Below are positions 11,408 to 21,599 of a stretch of 64,000 bases of DNA, in pieces. The notes beneath the pieces were generated by a model that did no database searches, was not told the DNA's origin, and was given only the letters and a program-made list of their open reading frames with translations. Position numbers and translations under genes: made by a program. Source of the DNA: Siphonodentalium dalli (lineage: Eukaryota > Mollusca > Scaphopoda > Gadilida > Siphonodentaliidae); contig CP136068.1 in the NCBI GenBank assembly GCA_032622095.1, positions 49,654,443 through 49,718,442 of the forward strand, written 5' to 3'. Positions within the stretch are counted from its first letter, which is position 1. Each line of letters starts with the position of its first letter.

Positions 11408-12395
11408 GTAAGTAAATTCACAACCAAATATGGGGCTCTCATTTGCCAAATAATCACAATATCATGATTATTATTTGTATTATGTCTCAATGATTATTAG
11501 AACCATTCATTATTATTATATATCTCATATATGGTGATCTCAGTCGACAGGAGACTATTTGGGATCTACAAAAATTTGTATTGTAAATATTGGTTTGACA
11601 GCAATCGAAGAGAACTGCACAACATTCTCATTATTTACGTTTTGGACTGTGACTGAAAAATTGTGTGATGTGGTTAAGCAAACTAGTATATCCATTGAAG
11701 TTCTCGAGGACTATGATTTGAAAAATGATTAGAGTATTGAAATTGGATAAATACCTGCTGCTTGGGTACCGGGTACTTGATTGGTTTTGTGTGTTACTTA
11801 GGGTCACTGATATGTGCGGGGTGTAATTTGAGCTTAAAAATATTGAGTGTCAATATACAGTCAAACTTTGTTAAGTCACTACGTCGGAAACTTGAATACC
11901 CCACTTAAATCAAAGCCATTGCCTAGTCCCGGCTGAGCTTGTGTGCAAAGCCAATGAAATAATCACGGTTAAGTCGAAATTCCTGCTTAAGGCAAAATGG
12001 AAGTTGGATCCAACAGCCAGCTTATAACTAATTAATATGGATTACTATGGTTAAGTCGAAGTGCCATCGGTGACACATCACCATGTGATTATAACTCAGT
12101 GGGCTTCAATTATCATCTAGTCTGTTGTATGTGATCAGCATAGTCGCTGTCTACTGATCTAGCATGGGTATATAGCATGCACAAGGTTGAAAACAATTGT
12201 TTTCGGGTCGAAATTAATTTGACTGGTTGGAATTTGGGGTCAAAATAGTCGAACACATGGATAACTTGAAGTAATCCAACGGTCCCTTGCAATTCGACTT
12301 AACAAAGTTTGACTGTATTATTATTTTACTTTTGAGGCATTTCAAAAAGACTTCAGAATATAATGTGAAATTTGTTTTTGTGAACCTGTTTACAG

Positions 12396-12478
12396 ATATG
12401 GAGGATAGAGCTGCAGAGCGGGCAAAATCAAAAGCTGATCGGGATCAAAAGAGGAAGTTAGCAGAAGATGAGAGACTT
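12396..12478 (+). CDS. Gene 1 exon 5 (charged helix)
   Basis: Acceptor GTTTACAG|, donor GACTT|GTATGT; 83 nt, phase 1 in, phase 0 out. Encodes MEDRAAERAKSKADRDQKRK then LAEDERL, an uninterrupted charged helix. It continues directly in exon 6. CCDC191 has a comparable run of Glu/Arg/Lys at this point. Confidence 0.85.
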
Positions 12479-12639
12479 GTATGTTTAATGCGATAATTTG
12501 TTTCTACTCTTATGGCCAAAAATGATGTGTTCTGAGGCACCTCCTTCATCATTGAATGCATTCTAAAATAGTAATATTTGTTGTCCCGCTATCTAAAAGT
12601 GTGAAGGAAAACTGAAAGAAAACAATTATTTTCTATTAA

Positions 12640-12860
12640 CTCTTCCATGACTGGAGCTTCCTGAAATATTGTGAAAACCCTGTGCCAATATATTCTCTTA
12701 TATATGCGAGTCTCCCATAGGGAGTCTCACATATATAAGAAAATATATTGGCCTAACAATATTTACCTTGACCTTGTAAGCCAGTATATTATCTTATATA
12801 TGCAAGGCTCCCTATTGGATGTGCTGGCATAGGGCATCTTTAATGCTGCACCAGATCTGT
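12640..12860. mobile_element. TTAA-class MITE, right end truncated
   Basis: TTAA (12636-12639) precedes CTCTTCCATGACTGGAGC. The first hairpin (about 12684-12753) is complete, the second shortened. The sequence ends after TTTAATGCTGCACCAG without a right TIR. Confidence 0.65.
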
Positions 12861-12989
12861 TGAGTGGTATCTTTCAATCAGAATTATTCATTTATAGCCT
12901 GTGATCTCTACTAAAAGTGCATTGAAGACAGACCCATTCTTCAAAGTTTGTTCCTTGTTTAACCCTTTCTATACTATATACTAATTGAT

Positions 12990-13290
12990 GAGTGTTCCCT
13001 AAGGTAATGTTCAGATAATAAGTTCAAAATGGCTTTTTGTGGAACTTATTATCTGAACATTTCCACCTGTGAATAGGATTCCTTCTTCTCTTGTATTACC
13101 TCTTTGACATTTGACTCTGTTGTGTTCTTGTGTTTCCTGAACACGCCTCCAGATGATAATGGACCATTCCAATGTATTTGTTTATAACTGAGAAGGAAGA
13201 ACCATTCCTGAGATTCTGCATATCATTTATACAATATCAGACAATTTCCTTCCTCCTATTTCTCCTTGTTCCAGGCAAGTAAGTTTGCAT
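12990..13290. repeat. Foldback element with AATGTTCAGATAATAAGTTC arms
   Basis: AATGTTCAGATAATAAGTTC at about 13012 is followed by its complement GAACTTATTATCTGAACATT within 60 bp. The following 200 bp, including CCAGATGATAATGGACCATT, has a related copy at 23330-23560, so this is a dispersed family. Ends were not resolved. Confidence 0.55.
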
Positions 13291-13454
13291 GTGCGTGGTT
13301 TTAGGATTGGGCCAACATGAGAAATAGAAGATTGAATATGTATCCAGGGTTCCATTTACAACAACAATATACAAAATCTGAATAAGCACCGTTTTTTGCT
13401 TTTTCCACTTACAAAATTTTCAAAAACATATGTGACATATATACAGAAGGACAC

Positions 13455-13600
13455 AAGTGTGTTAATGGGTTTGTAGCATGAGTGCTGGCAGCGTAGAGCA
13501 GAAGGATTTAATGCAGCCTTGAGTTATATCCTTCTGCAATGGCACAAGTGCCGTATGAATAAACCCATTAATAAACACATTCGTGTGTTTATTGCATGCC
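13455..13600. repeat. Small foldback element
   Basis: GTGTTAATGGGTTT near the left faces AAACCCATTAATAAACAC near the right, and CAGAAGGAT faces ATCCTTCTG inside, giving an imperfect hairpin. No target duplication was resolved. Confidence 0.4.
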
Positions 13601-13929
13601 AACCATCCGAGAATTCGTGAATTAAAAAAAACACACTTACAATGTTTATTCAGGCACACACAAGGCTTGTTTTGTCATGTGTGATGATGCTTTTATTTTA
13701 TCATTTTGGTTTCATGGTTGAGGCGAACGTCATTTATGTTGTGTTACGTCAATGGGATGTATATGGAATCCGTGTTCCATACGGATTTGTAAATATGGAA
13801 CAGCAAGGATTTGTAAATATGGAACAGCAAGACCACTGTAATTCTAGGAACAGGCGTGTAATAAAACTTAAATAATATATTTTGTTTTTGAGAAATTAAC
13901 AGAATAGGTATTGGTGTCCCACTAAATTA

Positions 13930-14210
13930 TCTACTAATATATATATATAAAGATTAGGATATGTCTGTCTGTCTGTCTCTCTGTTCGGATTTTTCTCCCA
14001 GACTCCTGGACCGATTTGAACCAACTTTGGTGTTGTGACTCAGGGTACACTCTCATTGGGTTTATAATGGTGTTAGTTTTTTTTTAATTATAACCCCCGC
14101 AACAAGTTGTGGGGTGGTACACTGGAATCAGCTCATCCGGTCGTCTGTCCGTCCATCAGTGGGGACCCCCTTGACAGAGAAGCTTCTGTCAGAATAATCA
14201 CTTTCACTTT
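13930..14210. repeat. GTCTGTC-type dispersed repeat (Helitron-like left end?) and companion
   Basis: A TATATATATATA run followed by GTCTGTCTGTCTGTC and a conserved-looking tail is the style of non-autonomous Helitron left ends; compare 44221. A second unit with CCGTCCATCAGTGGGG follows. No right terminus was found, so this may be a fragment. Confidence 0.4.
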
Positions 14211-14217
14211 TCTTTAG

Positions 14218-14319
14218 GCTCAGCTAAAAGCTGAACAGGAGGAAATGGAAAGACAGGATACAGAAGAGAAGAAAGCAAAGATTGAGGCTTATAGGGAGAA
14301 GAAAAAACTTGACAAGCAG
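14218..14319 (+). CDS. Gene 1 exon 6 (charged helix, continued)
   Basis: Acceptor TTTCTTTAG|, donor AAGCAG|GTAACC; 102 nt, 34 codons, phase 0 at both ends. Encodes AQLKAEQEEMERQDTEEKKA then KIEAYREKKKLDKQ, a continuous coiled-coil-like helix extending that of exon 5. Confidence 0.85.
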
Positions 14320-14614
14320 GTAACCATTGGACCAAAACCTCAAGACTTCCAGAGTTTAGTGGTCTTGGAAGAATATGTTTAATATCACTGAGAAGATTAA
14401 AAAGTCACATTATCCCAAGCTTTCGGCTTTCCTGGCCTTTATCTACATATGTTACAAATATATTTCATATCTAGAGGCTCATATAAATACAATAGTTCAT
14501 TGTAAAATGCTAAGAATATTACAGGACTCAGTTTTCATTACTCAGAAAACTTCCGATGATCACAAGACGCTGATGTAAGAGTCATCATCGTGGACTGACC
14601 AAGCTGTCAGTTAA

Positions 14615-15156
14615 CCCTTTCATGATGGGAGCTGGTGCAACATTAAAGAACCTATGCCAATGCATTCTCTTATATATGCGAGTTGACCATAGGTGTCCTC
14701 GCATATATTAGAGAATGCATTGGCCTAGCAATGTTTTATCATTTTTTTTTATCAATTTTTCTTACATTCTTTAACAGTTTTTATCATTTTTTATATTTTT
14801 GTCTTACATTCTTTAACAATTATATCATTTTTTTTCTTACATTCTTTTAACACTTTTTGATCATTTTTTTTTCATTTTTCTTACATTCTTTATCAATTTT
14901 TTATCATTTTTCTCTCACATTCTCTAACAATTTGTATTATTTTTTTGCCATTATTTCTTACATTCTTTAACAGTTTTTTATCATTTTTTCCAATTTTTTT
15001 TACATTCTTGAGCAATTATAAAAAAATAATATAAAATATGTTAGGCCAATACATTCTCTTATATATGCGAGGTGACCTATGGTCGACTCGCATATGTAAG
15101 AGAATGCATTGGCACAGGGTTTTCGCAATAATTCAGAAGCTCCAGTCATGAAAGGG
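14615..15156. mobile_element. TTAA-class MITE with expanded T-rich linker
   Basis: TTAA at 14611-14614 and 15157-15160; ends CCCTTTCATGATGGGAG and CTCCAGTCATGAAAGGG. Hairpins at about 14657-14723 and 15044-15112 are separated by roughly 300 bp of T-rich tandem repeat (units with TTATCATTTTT and CTTACATTCTTTAACA). That linker makes this the longest member of the family here. Confidence 0.8.
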
Positions 15157-15179
15157 TTAACATGACATGCTGTCATGTG

Positions 15180-15404
15180 CAAGCCTTGAAATAGGGTGTC
15201 TGTCATTTGCAGAATGAGGTCCCCAGAGGGTGAATTTAGTGATGCTACCCCGCAGTGGGCTAGCATCACCAAATTCACCCTCTGGGGACCTCATTCTGCT
15301 TACACCTCAGCAGAATGAGGTTCCCAGAGGGTGAATTTGGTGATGCTAGCCCACCCTCTTGGGACCTCATTCTGCAAATGACAGACACCCTATTTCAAGG
15401 CTTG
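15180..15404. mobile_element. hAT-type MITE with two foldbacks
   Basis: Ends CAAGCCTTGAAATAG and CTATTTCAAGGCTTG are exact inverted repeats, with a perfect 8-bp duplication GTCATGTG (15172-15179 and 15405-15412). Internal hairpins are built on AGAATGAGGTCCCCAGAGGG. The 8-bp duplication places the family with hAT. Confidence 0.85.
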
Positions 15405-15857
15405 GTCATGTGATGTACAAATCTTCATTCATGGTCTGGTCAACAGTCCTCCAAATTGGCCACGGCAATGAGGTGGGGAATGCTGTGGCAATATTTGGAA
15501 TCTAACATGCCACATCATTAAATTTGCCGTGGAACATTTTTACTAATTTCGAGGGCTGGATCAAACAGTCAGTAAATACGAACACTGTCATCTCATGACA
15601 CATTTTTATCAACAAAAGGACCTTGCAACAATAGTGGAGTATCATTTATAAAGAATTTCAAAATAATTATAAGTACACAGATCCCCATATATGAGTATAA
15701 AATAACACATAAAGAACATTGGTATAAGAATATTTGACAAATTAGGTGATGACAAAACCAGACTATTATATGGACCCTCTGAATACATGCTGATGAGTAG
15801 TTACTTCATTACCACTGATTCATTTATGAGAAGTTTCAGCTTTTTGCATAATTTCAG

Positions 15858-16036
15858 AGGGAGATTGATAAACAACAGTTCCTGGAGAGAATGAAGGAAT
15901 TGAATGTATTAGCTGATGAGCATTACAAGAAATCCTTACTCAAATACCGAGGAATCGTAAAATTCAAGAAAAATGTCCAGATAGCAAGAGACAACGAGAC
16001 GAGAAGTGTACAGCATTATCAGCTCAGTTTACTTAG
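15858..16036 (+). CDS. Gene 1 exon 7 (Sfi1-type repeat)
   Basis: Acceptor ATAATTTCAG|, donor CTTAG|GTTTGT; 179 nt, phase 0 in, phase 2 out. Encodes REIDKQQFLERMKELNV, then ADEHYKKSLLKYRGIVKFKK, a repeat lacking the Trp, then SVQHYQLSLL, the first half of a repeat completed in exon 8. Confidence 0.85.
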
Positions 16037-16336
16037 GTTTGTCTCGTAACTTATATTAATGCTATCTAGTTATTTTAGTCCACATTCGTTAGCATGTAGT
16101 ATATGAAGACTATTATGCCCTGGACCCCCTGGCAGGTGTTCAGGGCTTATTGTTGAGGTCTCGATTGGCCATTTATCTGTTTGAACGTGCTGATCCATCT
16201 TCTGTTAAAATAATTTTGCCATTGGCAAATTTGGTAAGTTTTAGCACAAAGCCTGCTTTGCACACTTCTTTAATCAACAGTACTAAAGTATTATGGCAGT
16301 ACAGCATTAATCATGGCAACATTTGTCTATTCACAG

Positions 16337-16454
16337 TAAAACACTCTATGCGTGGCATTCAGAAGTTCGGAAGGAAAATGAAGTCAAAGAGAACTTAGCT
16401 GATCAGATGTTCAACTATTTATTAACAAAGCGGTCATTCTCAAACTGGAGAAAG
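16337..16454 (+). CDS. Gene 1 exon 8 (Trp repeats)
   Basis: Acceptor TCTATTCACAG|, donor AGAAAG|GTATTA; 118 nt, phase 2 in, phase 0 out. KTLYAWHSEV completes the repeat begun in exon 7, and ADQMFNYLLTKRSFSNWRK is the next. The donor is not a strong consensus. The 3' end of the exon is duplicated in tandem just downstream. Confidence 0.85.
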
Positions 16455-16565
16455 GTATTACAATATAATAGTTAATAACCAGATAAACAAACTATTTATT
16501 AACAAAGCGGCCATTCTCAAACTGGAAAAAGGTATTACATTATAATAGTTAAAAACCAGATAAAA
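16413..16565 (+). repeat. Two-copy 77-bp duplication across an exon/intron border
   Basis: The last about 40 bases of exon 8, its donor and about 35 intron bases occur twice with period 77 (compare ACAAAGCGGTCATTCTCAAA and ACAAAGCGGCCATTCTCAAA). The copies differ by a few substitutions. The second copy keeps the donor (AAAAAG|GTATTA), but reading through to it meets a TAA in frame. Confidence 0.85.
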
Positions 16566-16611
16566 TTGTTTTTTTTATCTCACTGAATACCTCAGCCAAT
16601 GGTCACTGTCA

Positions 16612-16800
16612 CCCCCTTTCGTTTAGTTGGGTATCCAGGTTTTTTAAATTTTCAGTTGGGTACCCAGCATTTTTTAAATTTACATTTGGGTACCCAGCTT
16701 TTATAAAAATTACATTTGGGTATCCAGCTTTTATAAAATTTACATATGGGTACCCAGCTTTTATAAAATTTACATTTGGTACCCAGCTTTATGAAATCAC
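16612..16800. repeat. 30-bp minisatellite (TTGGGTACCCAGC)
   Basis: About six units of TTGGGTACCCAGCTTTTATA plus AAATTTACAT. A single unit in opposite orientation (AAGCTGGGTACCCAAATGTA) lies at about 17364, immediately right of the MITE 16966-17357. Confidence 0.75.
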
Positions 16801-16965
16801 ACACAGAATGTGATGTAATTATTGATTGCCAACATTCATTTTCGAAATGAATCAGTTAAATATGTGAATACTTGCATGGTTATATTATATATAATTGTCA
16901 CAATGCTTGAAAATTATAGCGGAGAAGAATTGTAGGCATAGGACAAGTCCTACAGACTGCTTTAA

Positions 16966-17357
16966 CCCTTTACCCAACAGAAGGGCCCTGTGCCAATGCA
17001 TTCTCTTATATATGCGAGTCGACCATAGGTCGCCTCGCATATATAAGAGAATGCATTGGCTTAACACATTAAAAATTATATAATTGTTAAAGAATGTAAG
17101 AAAAAATGGTAAAAAGTGTTAAAAAAAGATTTTTTTTAGGCCAATGCATTCTCTTATATATGCGAGGCGACCTATGGTCGACTCGCATATATAAGAGAAT
17201 GCATTGGCACAGGGCATAACTGTAACTATCACAATGTTGTCAAGGAGCCGGTTCCAATGATACCCATATTTGTATGGTTCTATTGAGACAGACCGAAGAT
17301 ATTTTAGGCTGTTGAAGCTTTATTTGGCCGGTTTTGGCCGGTTTGTTGGGTAAAGGG
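16966..17357. mobile_element. TTAA-class MITE, near-identical to 1831-2222
   Basis: TTAA at 16962-16965 and 17358-17361, ends CCCTTTACCCAACAG and TTTGTTGGGTAAAGGG. The length (392 bp) and internal sequence are almost the same as the copy at 1831-2222, differing at scattered bases. This points to recent activity, or exchange between copies. Confidence 0.85.
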
Positions 17358-17843
17358 TTAATAAAGCTGGGTACCCAAATGTAAGTTTCACGGATTGTCT
17401 GTGAGACTCCCGGATTCCATTGGGAAAACCTTCAAAATACGGAAGATCATCAATTTCTCCAACATGTGCAGATGTGTAATACTGTATCCACACAACTTTT
17501 ATTAGAAATCTGTGAATTTTAAATTAATGCATTAATAATATTATAACCAGCAGTCCTGAGTCAAGAATATTAACCATATTTAATGTCTTTGCTGAATAAT
17601 AATATGTATAAATACCTGCCTCTTTTCAAGATAATTTTATTTGATTATAAATAAAAAATAAATATCTGCCTCTCTTGTCAGATTGAAATATAAATTCACA
17701 TAGAAATTAATTATTTTATTTATCTGTTTACTGATCTGAACACACCCTAGAAGTGAATGAAAACACCTCTCAAATTAATAATAATTTCATTGTTTACATT
17801 CATCTCACTTATTCATATATTCTGCAATATATTTTATTCGCAG

Positions 17844-17998
17844 TACAAGTACCACATCGAGATAGAGGCAGTGAAAGCTCAGAGATTTTTTGAGCGAAAT
17901 CTGTTATGTCGAGTTATCAGAATTTGGGGCAATTATGCAATAGATGAGAAAGTCGCATCCTGGGAAAAAGAAAGAAAAGCTAAAGAATTCCATATTAG
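17844..17998 (+). CDS. Gene 1 exon 9 (Sfi1-type repeat)
   Basis: Acceptor TTATTCGCAG|, donor ATTAG|GTAAAT; 155 nt, phase 0 in, phase 2 out. AQRFFERNLLCRVIRIWGNY fits A-x7-LL-x3-I-x2-W exactly. A charged helix ASWEKERKAKEFHI follows. Confidence 0.85.
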
Positions 17999-18784
17999 GT
18001 AAATATTTATTAAGTCATTCTTATCATGCATGCAGGATTCTCGCTATCTGTGGCAATTTTGAGAAGTGGCTGTTTGTATAACCTGTGTAACAAAGTTACA
18101 GTATATAGGATAGAGTATGTAATAGTATACCGTATACATGTAGGAATCAGCTTTTCCATCCATGGATGCAATTATGATGGAGCTTGTATTCCTACATTTT
18201 TCAGTAAATTTTTTTTAAACTTGGCACAGATATTTAGTACCATGCCGGGGACCTGTGCACCTGCTATTATGAGGTCTGTCCAGCTTTTTTTAGTGGAGTT
18301 ATCCCCCTTTGTCAATTTAAAAACATGCATAATTTTGTCCGAGCTTTATTCATTGTGGTTTTTTTTATGTTAATATGTCTACCCTTAATGTAACCCATTG
18401 CACTGCTGGGGAATCCTTAGTTCCATTGAGACAGTCCCACATCCGGTTTTAATTATTCCCCCCCCCCACCATCATCTACCCTTTTTCTCACCCAAATGTT
18501 CGTAAACCGGATTATAAGATTCCTTTGGCCTTACAAAATATCTGAATATTCAGAAAATAAACAGCAATATCAGTGTTTATAGGACTTTCATCTACTTATT
18601 TTACTTGAACATACACGCAACTAAAGAATAGACCATTCCAATGTATAATTTCAGAACTCAACGGAAATTCTATTCCAACTAAATGGGTTAAAATTATTCA
18701 TAATATAGGAGAGGAACTATGAGTTATTGAAATTAACTTTTTAAATTGAATTGTTATATATTCAATGTATATTTATTGTTTCAG

Positions 18785-18950
18785 CTACATGAAGAAAATG
18801 TGTTTTATGGCAATTAAACGGTACCCCGAAACAAAGAAAAAAGACAAAGAAAAGGAAAAGAGGCTGCTGGAAATACGGAAGAGAGTAGCATCAATAATTC
18901 CTGATTTTGAAGCTCCAAATTTATCATGCAAAAGCGAGGATTTCAAGTGA
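18785..18950 (+). CDS. Gene 1 last exon with stop
   Basis: Acceptor TATTGTTTCAG|; completes phase 2 and runs 54 codons to TGA (18948-18950). Encodes YMKKMCFMAIKRYPETKKK, a very basic stretch, then RKRVASIIPDFEAPNLSC and an acidic end. A candidate AATAAA lies near 19453. The 3' flank begins with a G-rich minisatellite. Confidence 0.85.
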
Positions 18951-18964
18951 ACATATTTTACTTT

Positions 18965-19215
18965 ATCATGAAGGGTTTCCCTTTTTTCCATGCCTTATAT
19001 CTTGTGATCGGGGCGGGGGGGGGGGGGGTCCCTTTCTTCCATGCTGCCATATATCTTGTGGTCGGGGGGAGAGGGGTCACTTTTTTTAATGCTGCCTTAT
19101 ATCTTGTGGTCAGGGATGGGGGTGGTCCCTTTTTCCATGCTGCCTTATATCTTGTGGTCGGGGATGGGGGGGTCCCTTTTTTCCATGCTGCCTTCTATCT
19201 CATGGTCATGGCAAG
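18965..19215 (+). repeat. G-rich minisatellite in the probable 3' UTR of gene 1
   Basis: About five units of roughly 52-58 bp containing CCATGCTGCCTTATATCTTG and TGGTCGGGG with G-runs up to 14, starting within 20 bases of the stop codon. The transcribed strand is the G-rich one. Confidence 0.7.
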
Positions 19216-19767
19216 CCTGATTGTAAGTGTTTGGTGATGTCTTCTACATCAAAGTTTTATTTTTAATGTAAAACCTGACGAACCTCCTGAAATTTATTTT
19301 TTTAAGTTTAACATTGCATTCTTAGTATAGGCACTGTTATGTCTTGACAGCGATCCATGGTGTTAATTTTGTCCATCTCTCGGTCTTTAAGAAAGTTCTG
19401 GACAAAAAAAGCATCATATCGTGGCCATTAATATTAATAGATTGATAATATAAAAATAAATTTAAAACAGATATAAAGTGACATGTCTCTTTAAAACAAT
19501 ATTAGGTGATTTAATCTCTGAGAATTTCCGACTAATTTGACGTGCTCATTATCAGAATGACCTACGCAATCATTAGTGTGTAGGTTATTTTGACCTAAGC
19601 CATTAGAAACATATAATCAGGCTTCCATTGGGTGGGGGATACATTAGAATTAGCTTGTCTTTCCGCTGTTCGTAGTTCCCATCCTTTTTTCACCATAATC
19701 AATGTTGTCAGATATTTTATCACTTCATTTTTTATCAATTGTTTTTGAAGTATTGCACAGATATTAA

Positions 19768-20562
19768 AGGGGAAGGAAACTATTGCATAACGAAAAGGCA
19801 TGTCACTAAGCACGCTGTTCTCTGTTCGTGTGTAAAATTTCAGTGCAAATCTCCACACAAGATCGGAGATATGGCGTCTCAAACTAACCCGCACAAACAG
19901 TTATGCTAGTAACTTAACGCCACCATTTTGAAAGAAAATTATCTCCCTTTATAGTTTGTGACATCACGGCCTCACTTGGATGTTTAATGCTAAACTGTAT
20001 CACGTACGATAATCTGTTTTAGATATGAAAATAAATAAAACAGCAGTTTGAATGTTGTTTTTTTGTGGACAATAAATGATTATCTGTTGTGAATAAATTA
20101 TAGTTTAATTCGCGAAAGATTGTTTGGTTGTCATATTTTCACATCTAGAAGACGTGTGAGTTTGGTCGAGATTGTCACATTAAAATTTATGCGACCATTA
20201 ACTGGCCGTAAATTAAATGTTCAAAATTATAATGTAAATAATTTTGGCTTATAATACATGTATGTAATCTTCAATAGGCTGTGGTTGCTTGGATTTTGGG
20301 CAGAATAACAAACAAACACGCCGAAATGATTTAGTGTGATAGCCTTTATACATATCTGTACCAAGGATGAGTAACGCGAAGTGAGGCCGTGACTTTATGA
20401 TCTTATAAATATGGATACACCGTAATTAGCGGGAGTTTTGAATTACGTGATGTGATATCATTGTGTTTGAGCGTAACTGAGAAATGAGAGGTGTTTTATC
20501 GAACCATGGTTGATATACTAAATATATTAACGGCCCAATTTGTCGAGGGTTTCCTTCCCCTT
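19768..20562. mobile_element. TTAA-flanked 795-bp element, third TTAA family
   Basis: TTAA at 19764-19767 and 20563-20566; 13-bp ends AGGGGAAGGAAAC and GTTTCCTTCCCCT. A second inverted pair lies inside (CACGGCCTCACTT and AAGTGAGGCCGTG). No transposase reading frame. Could be piggyBac or Kolobok, both of which duplicate TTAA. Confidence 0.7.
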
Positions 20563-21366
20563 TAACCACCATCATAACTTGTGCAACAGTGATATTCAAA
20601 TTAATTTTGAGCTCAGTTGTCCTTATATTTTGAATTTATTGGGCACCCAATCAAATTGAATTCAATACATCAAAATCTCCTGTGAGTCGGCTTATAGGTT
20701 CCATTTCGGATGGGGCATCTTCAGTGCCCCTTGAAGGACCACTGTTGATACAAATTTGCTTTTATCATTCAATAATATATTTTGTTGCCTCCAAATACTA
20801 CGAGAGAAGTACATGTAGTGTATATCCATGAACACCATTCACATTAAAACTTAAAGGTTGTAATATCTCAGCCATATACCGGTAATAACAGAATTTATTT
20901 TTATCTATTCATGTCAAAATATTTATTTTTATTTTTACTTTTGTTATGCGTTTAGCTTCATGAAAAATAAATTATGTTTCCCCAAAGACTTTCTTCATTT
21001 AGATTGTGGCCAGACAAAAAATAGAAAACAAAATAAAATTTTAAATGAGCATGCCGATCTAACACAAGTACACTCTAGACATAATACTAGTATTATACTA
21101 CTAAAGGGAGTTATCAAGATACACATCTCAAGAGATATCAAAATCAAAAACATCCTCACTAACAGCCCATTCCTAAAAGGTTTTCAAAGTATTTTAGGAT
21201 GAAAAATAAACTAATAGACCTGCTGGTGATCGTGCAGAATGATCGTTGATTAGTTAGTAGAAATGCAAGCCCATTACAGACATATGCTGCGTTCTACAAG
21301 ATCAGTTCATAAATAATACATTAATAACTAGAAACAAGTGGAGGCTTGGATTAAAATATGCAAATA

Positions 21367-21579
21367 CAGGAATGCCCTAATTAATCGACTCCATAACCAC
21401 AGAAGAATTATGGGTAACTTTTAAGGATTTAGTCGGAAATATGGCTCGTTGCCATTCATCGGAAAGCTCTCCCCGAGAGCTTTCCGATGAATGGCAACAA
21501 GCCATATTTCCGACTAAATCCTGAAAAGTTACCCATAATTCTTCTGTGGTTATGGAGTCGATTAATTAGGGCATTACTG
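21367..21579. mobile_element. Tc1/mariner-type MITE
   Basis: Nearly perfect foldback from CAGGAATGCCCTAATTAA to TTAATTAGGGCATTACTG, TA outside each end. Same GGATTTAGTCGGAAATATGG arms as the other copies. Confidence 0.8.
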
Positions 21580-21599
21580 TATATGGGGTTAGTTCACTC

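Larger units (their letters stand above)
2705..18950 (+). other. Gene 1 locus: CCDC191-like coiled-coil protein (10 exons, 5' incomplete)
   Basis: Ten exons with GT/AG borders join in one continuous frame to a TGA at 18948-18950, giving about 596 residues; the N-terminus lies outside the window. Visible features are a Gln/Glu/Lys-rich coiled coil in exon 2, a very basic and acidic helix in exons 5-6, and repeats of the form A-x7-LL-x3-[F/L/I]-x2-W in exons 1, 7/8, 8 and 9. That spacing is the Sfi1 centrin-binding repeat consensus. The order of segments (HLAQQK coiled coil, MEDRAAERAK helix, ADEHY/LL repeats, basic tail) recalls vertebrate CCDC191 (KIAA1407). That name rests on recollection of the family, not an alignment. 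A role at centriole or cilium is inference. The introns are full of MITEs. Confidence 0.75.
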
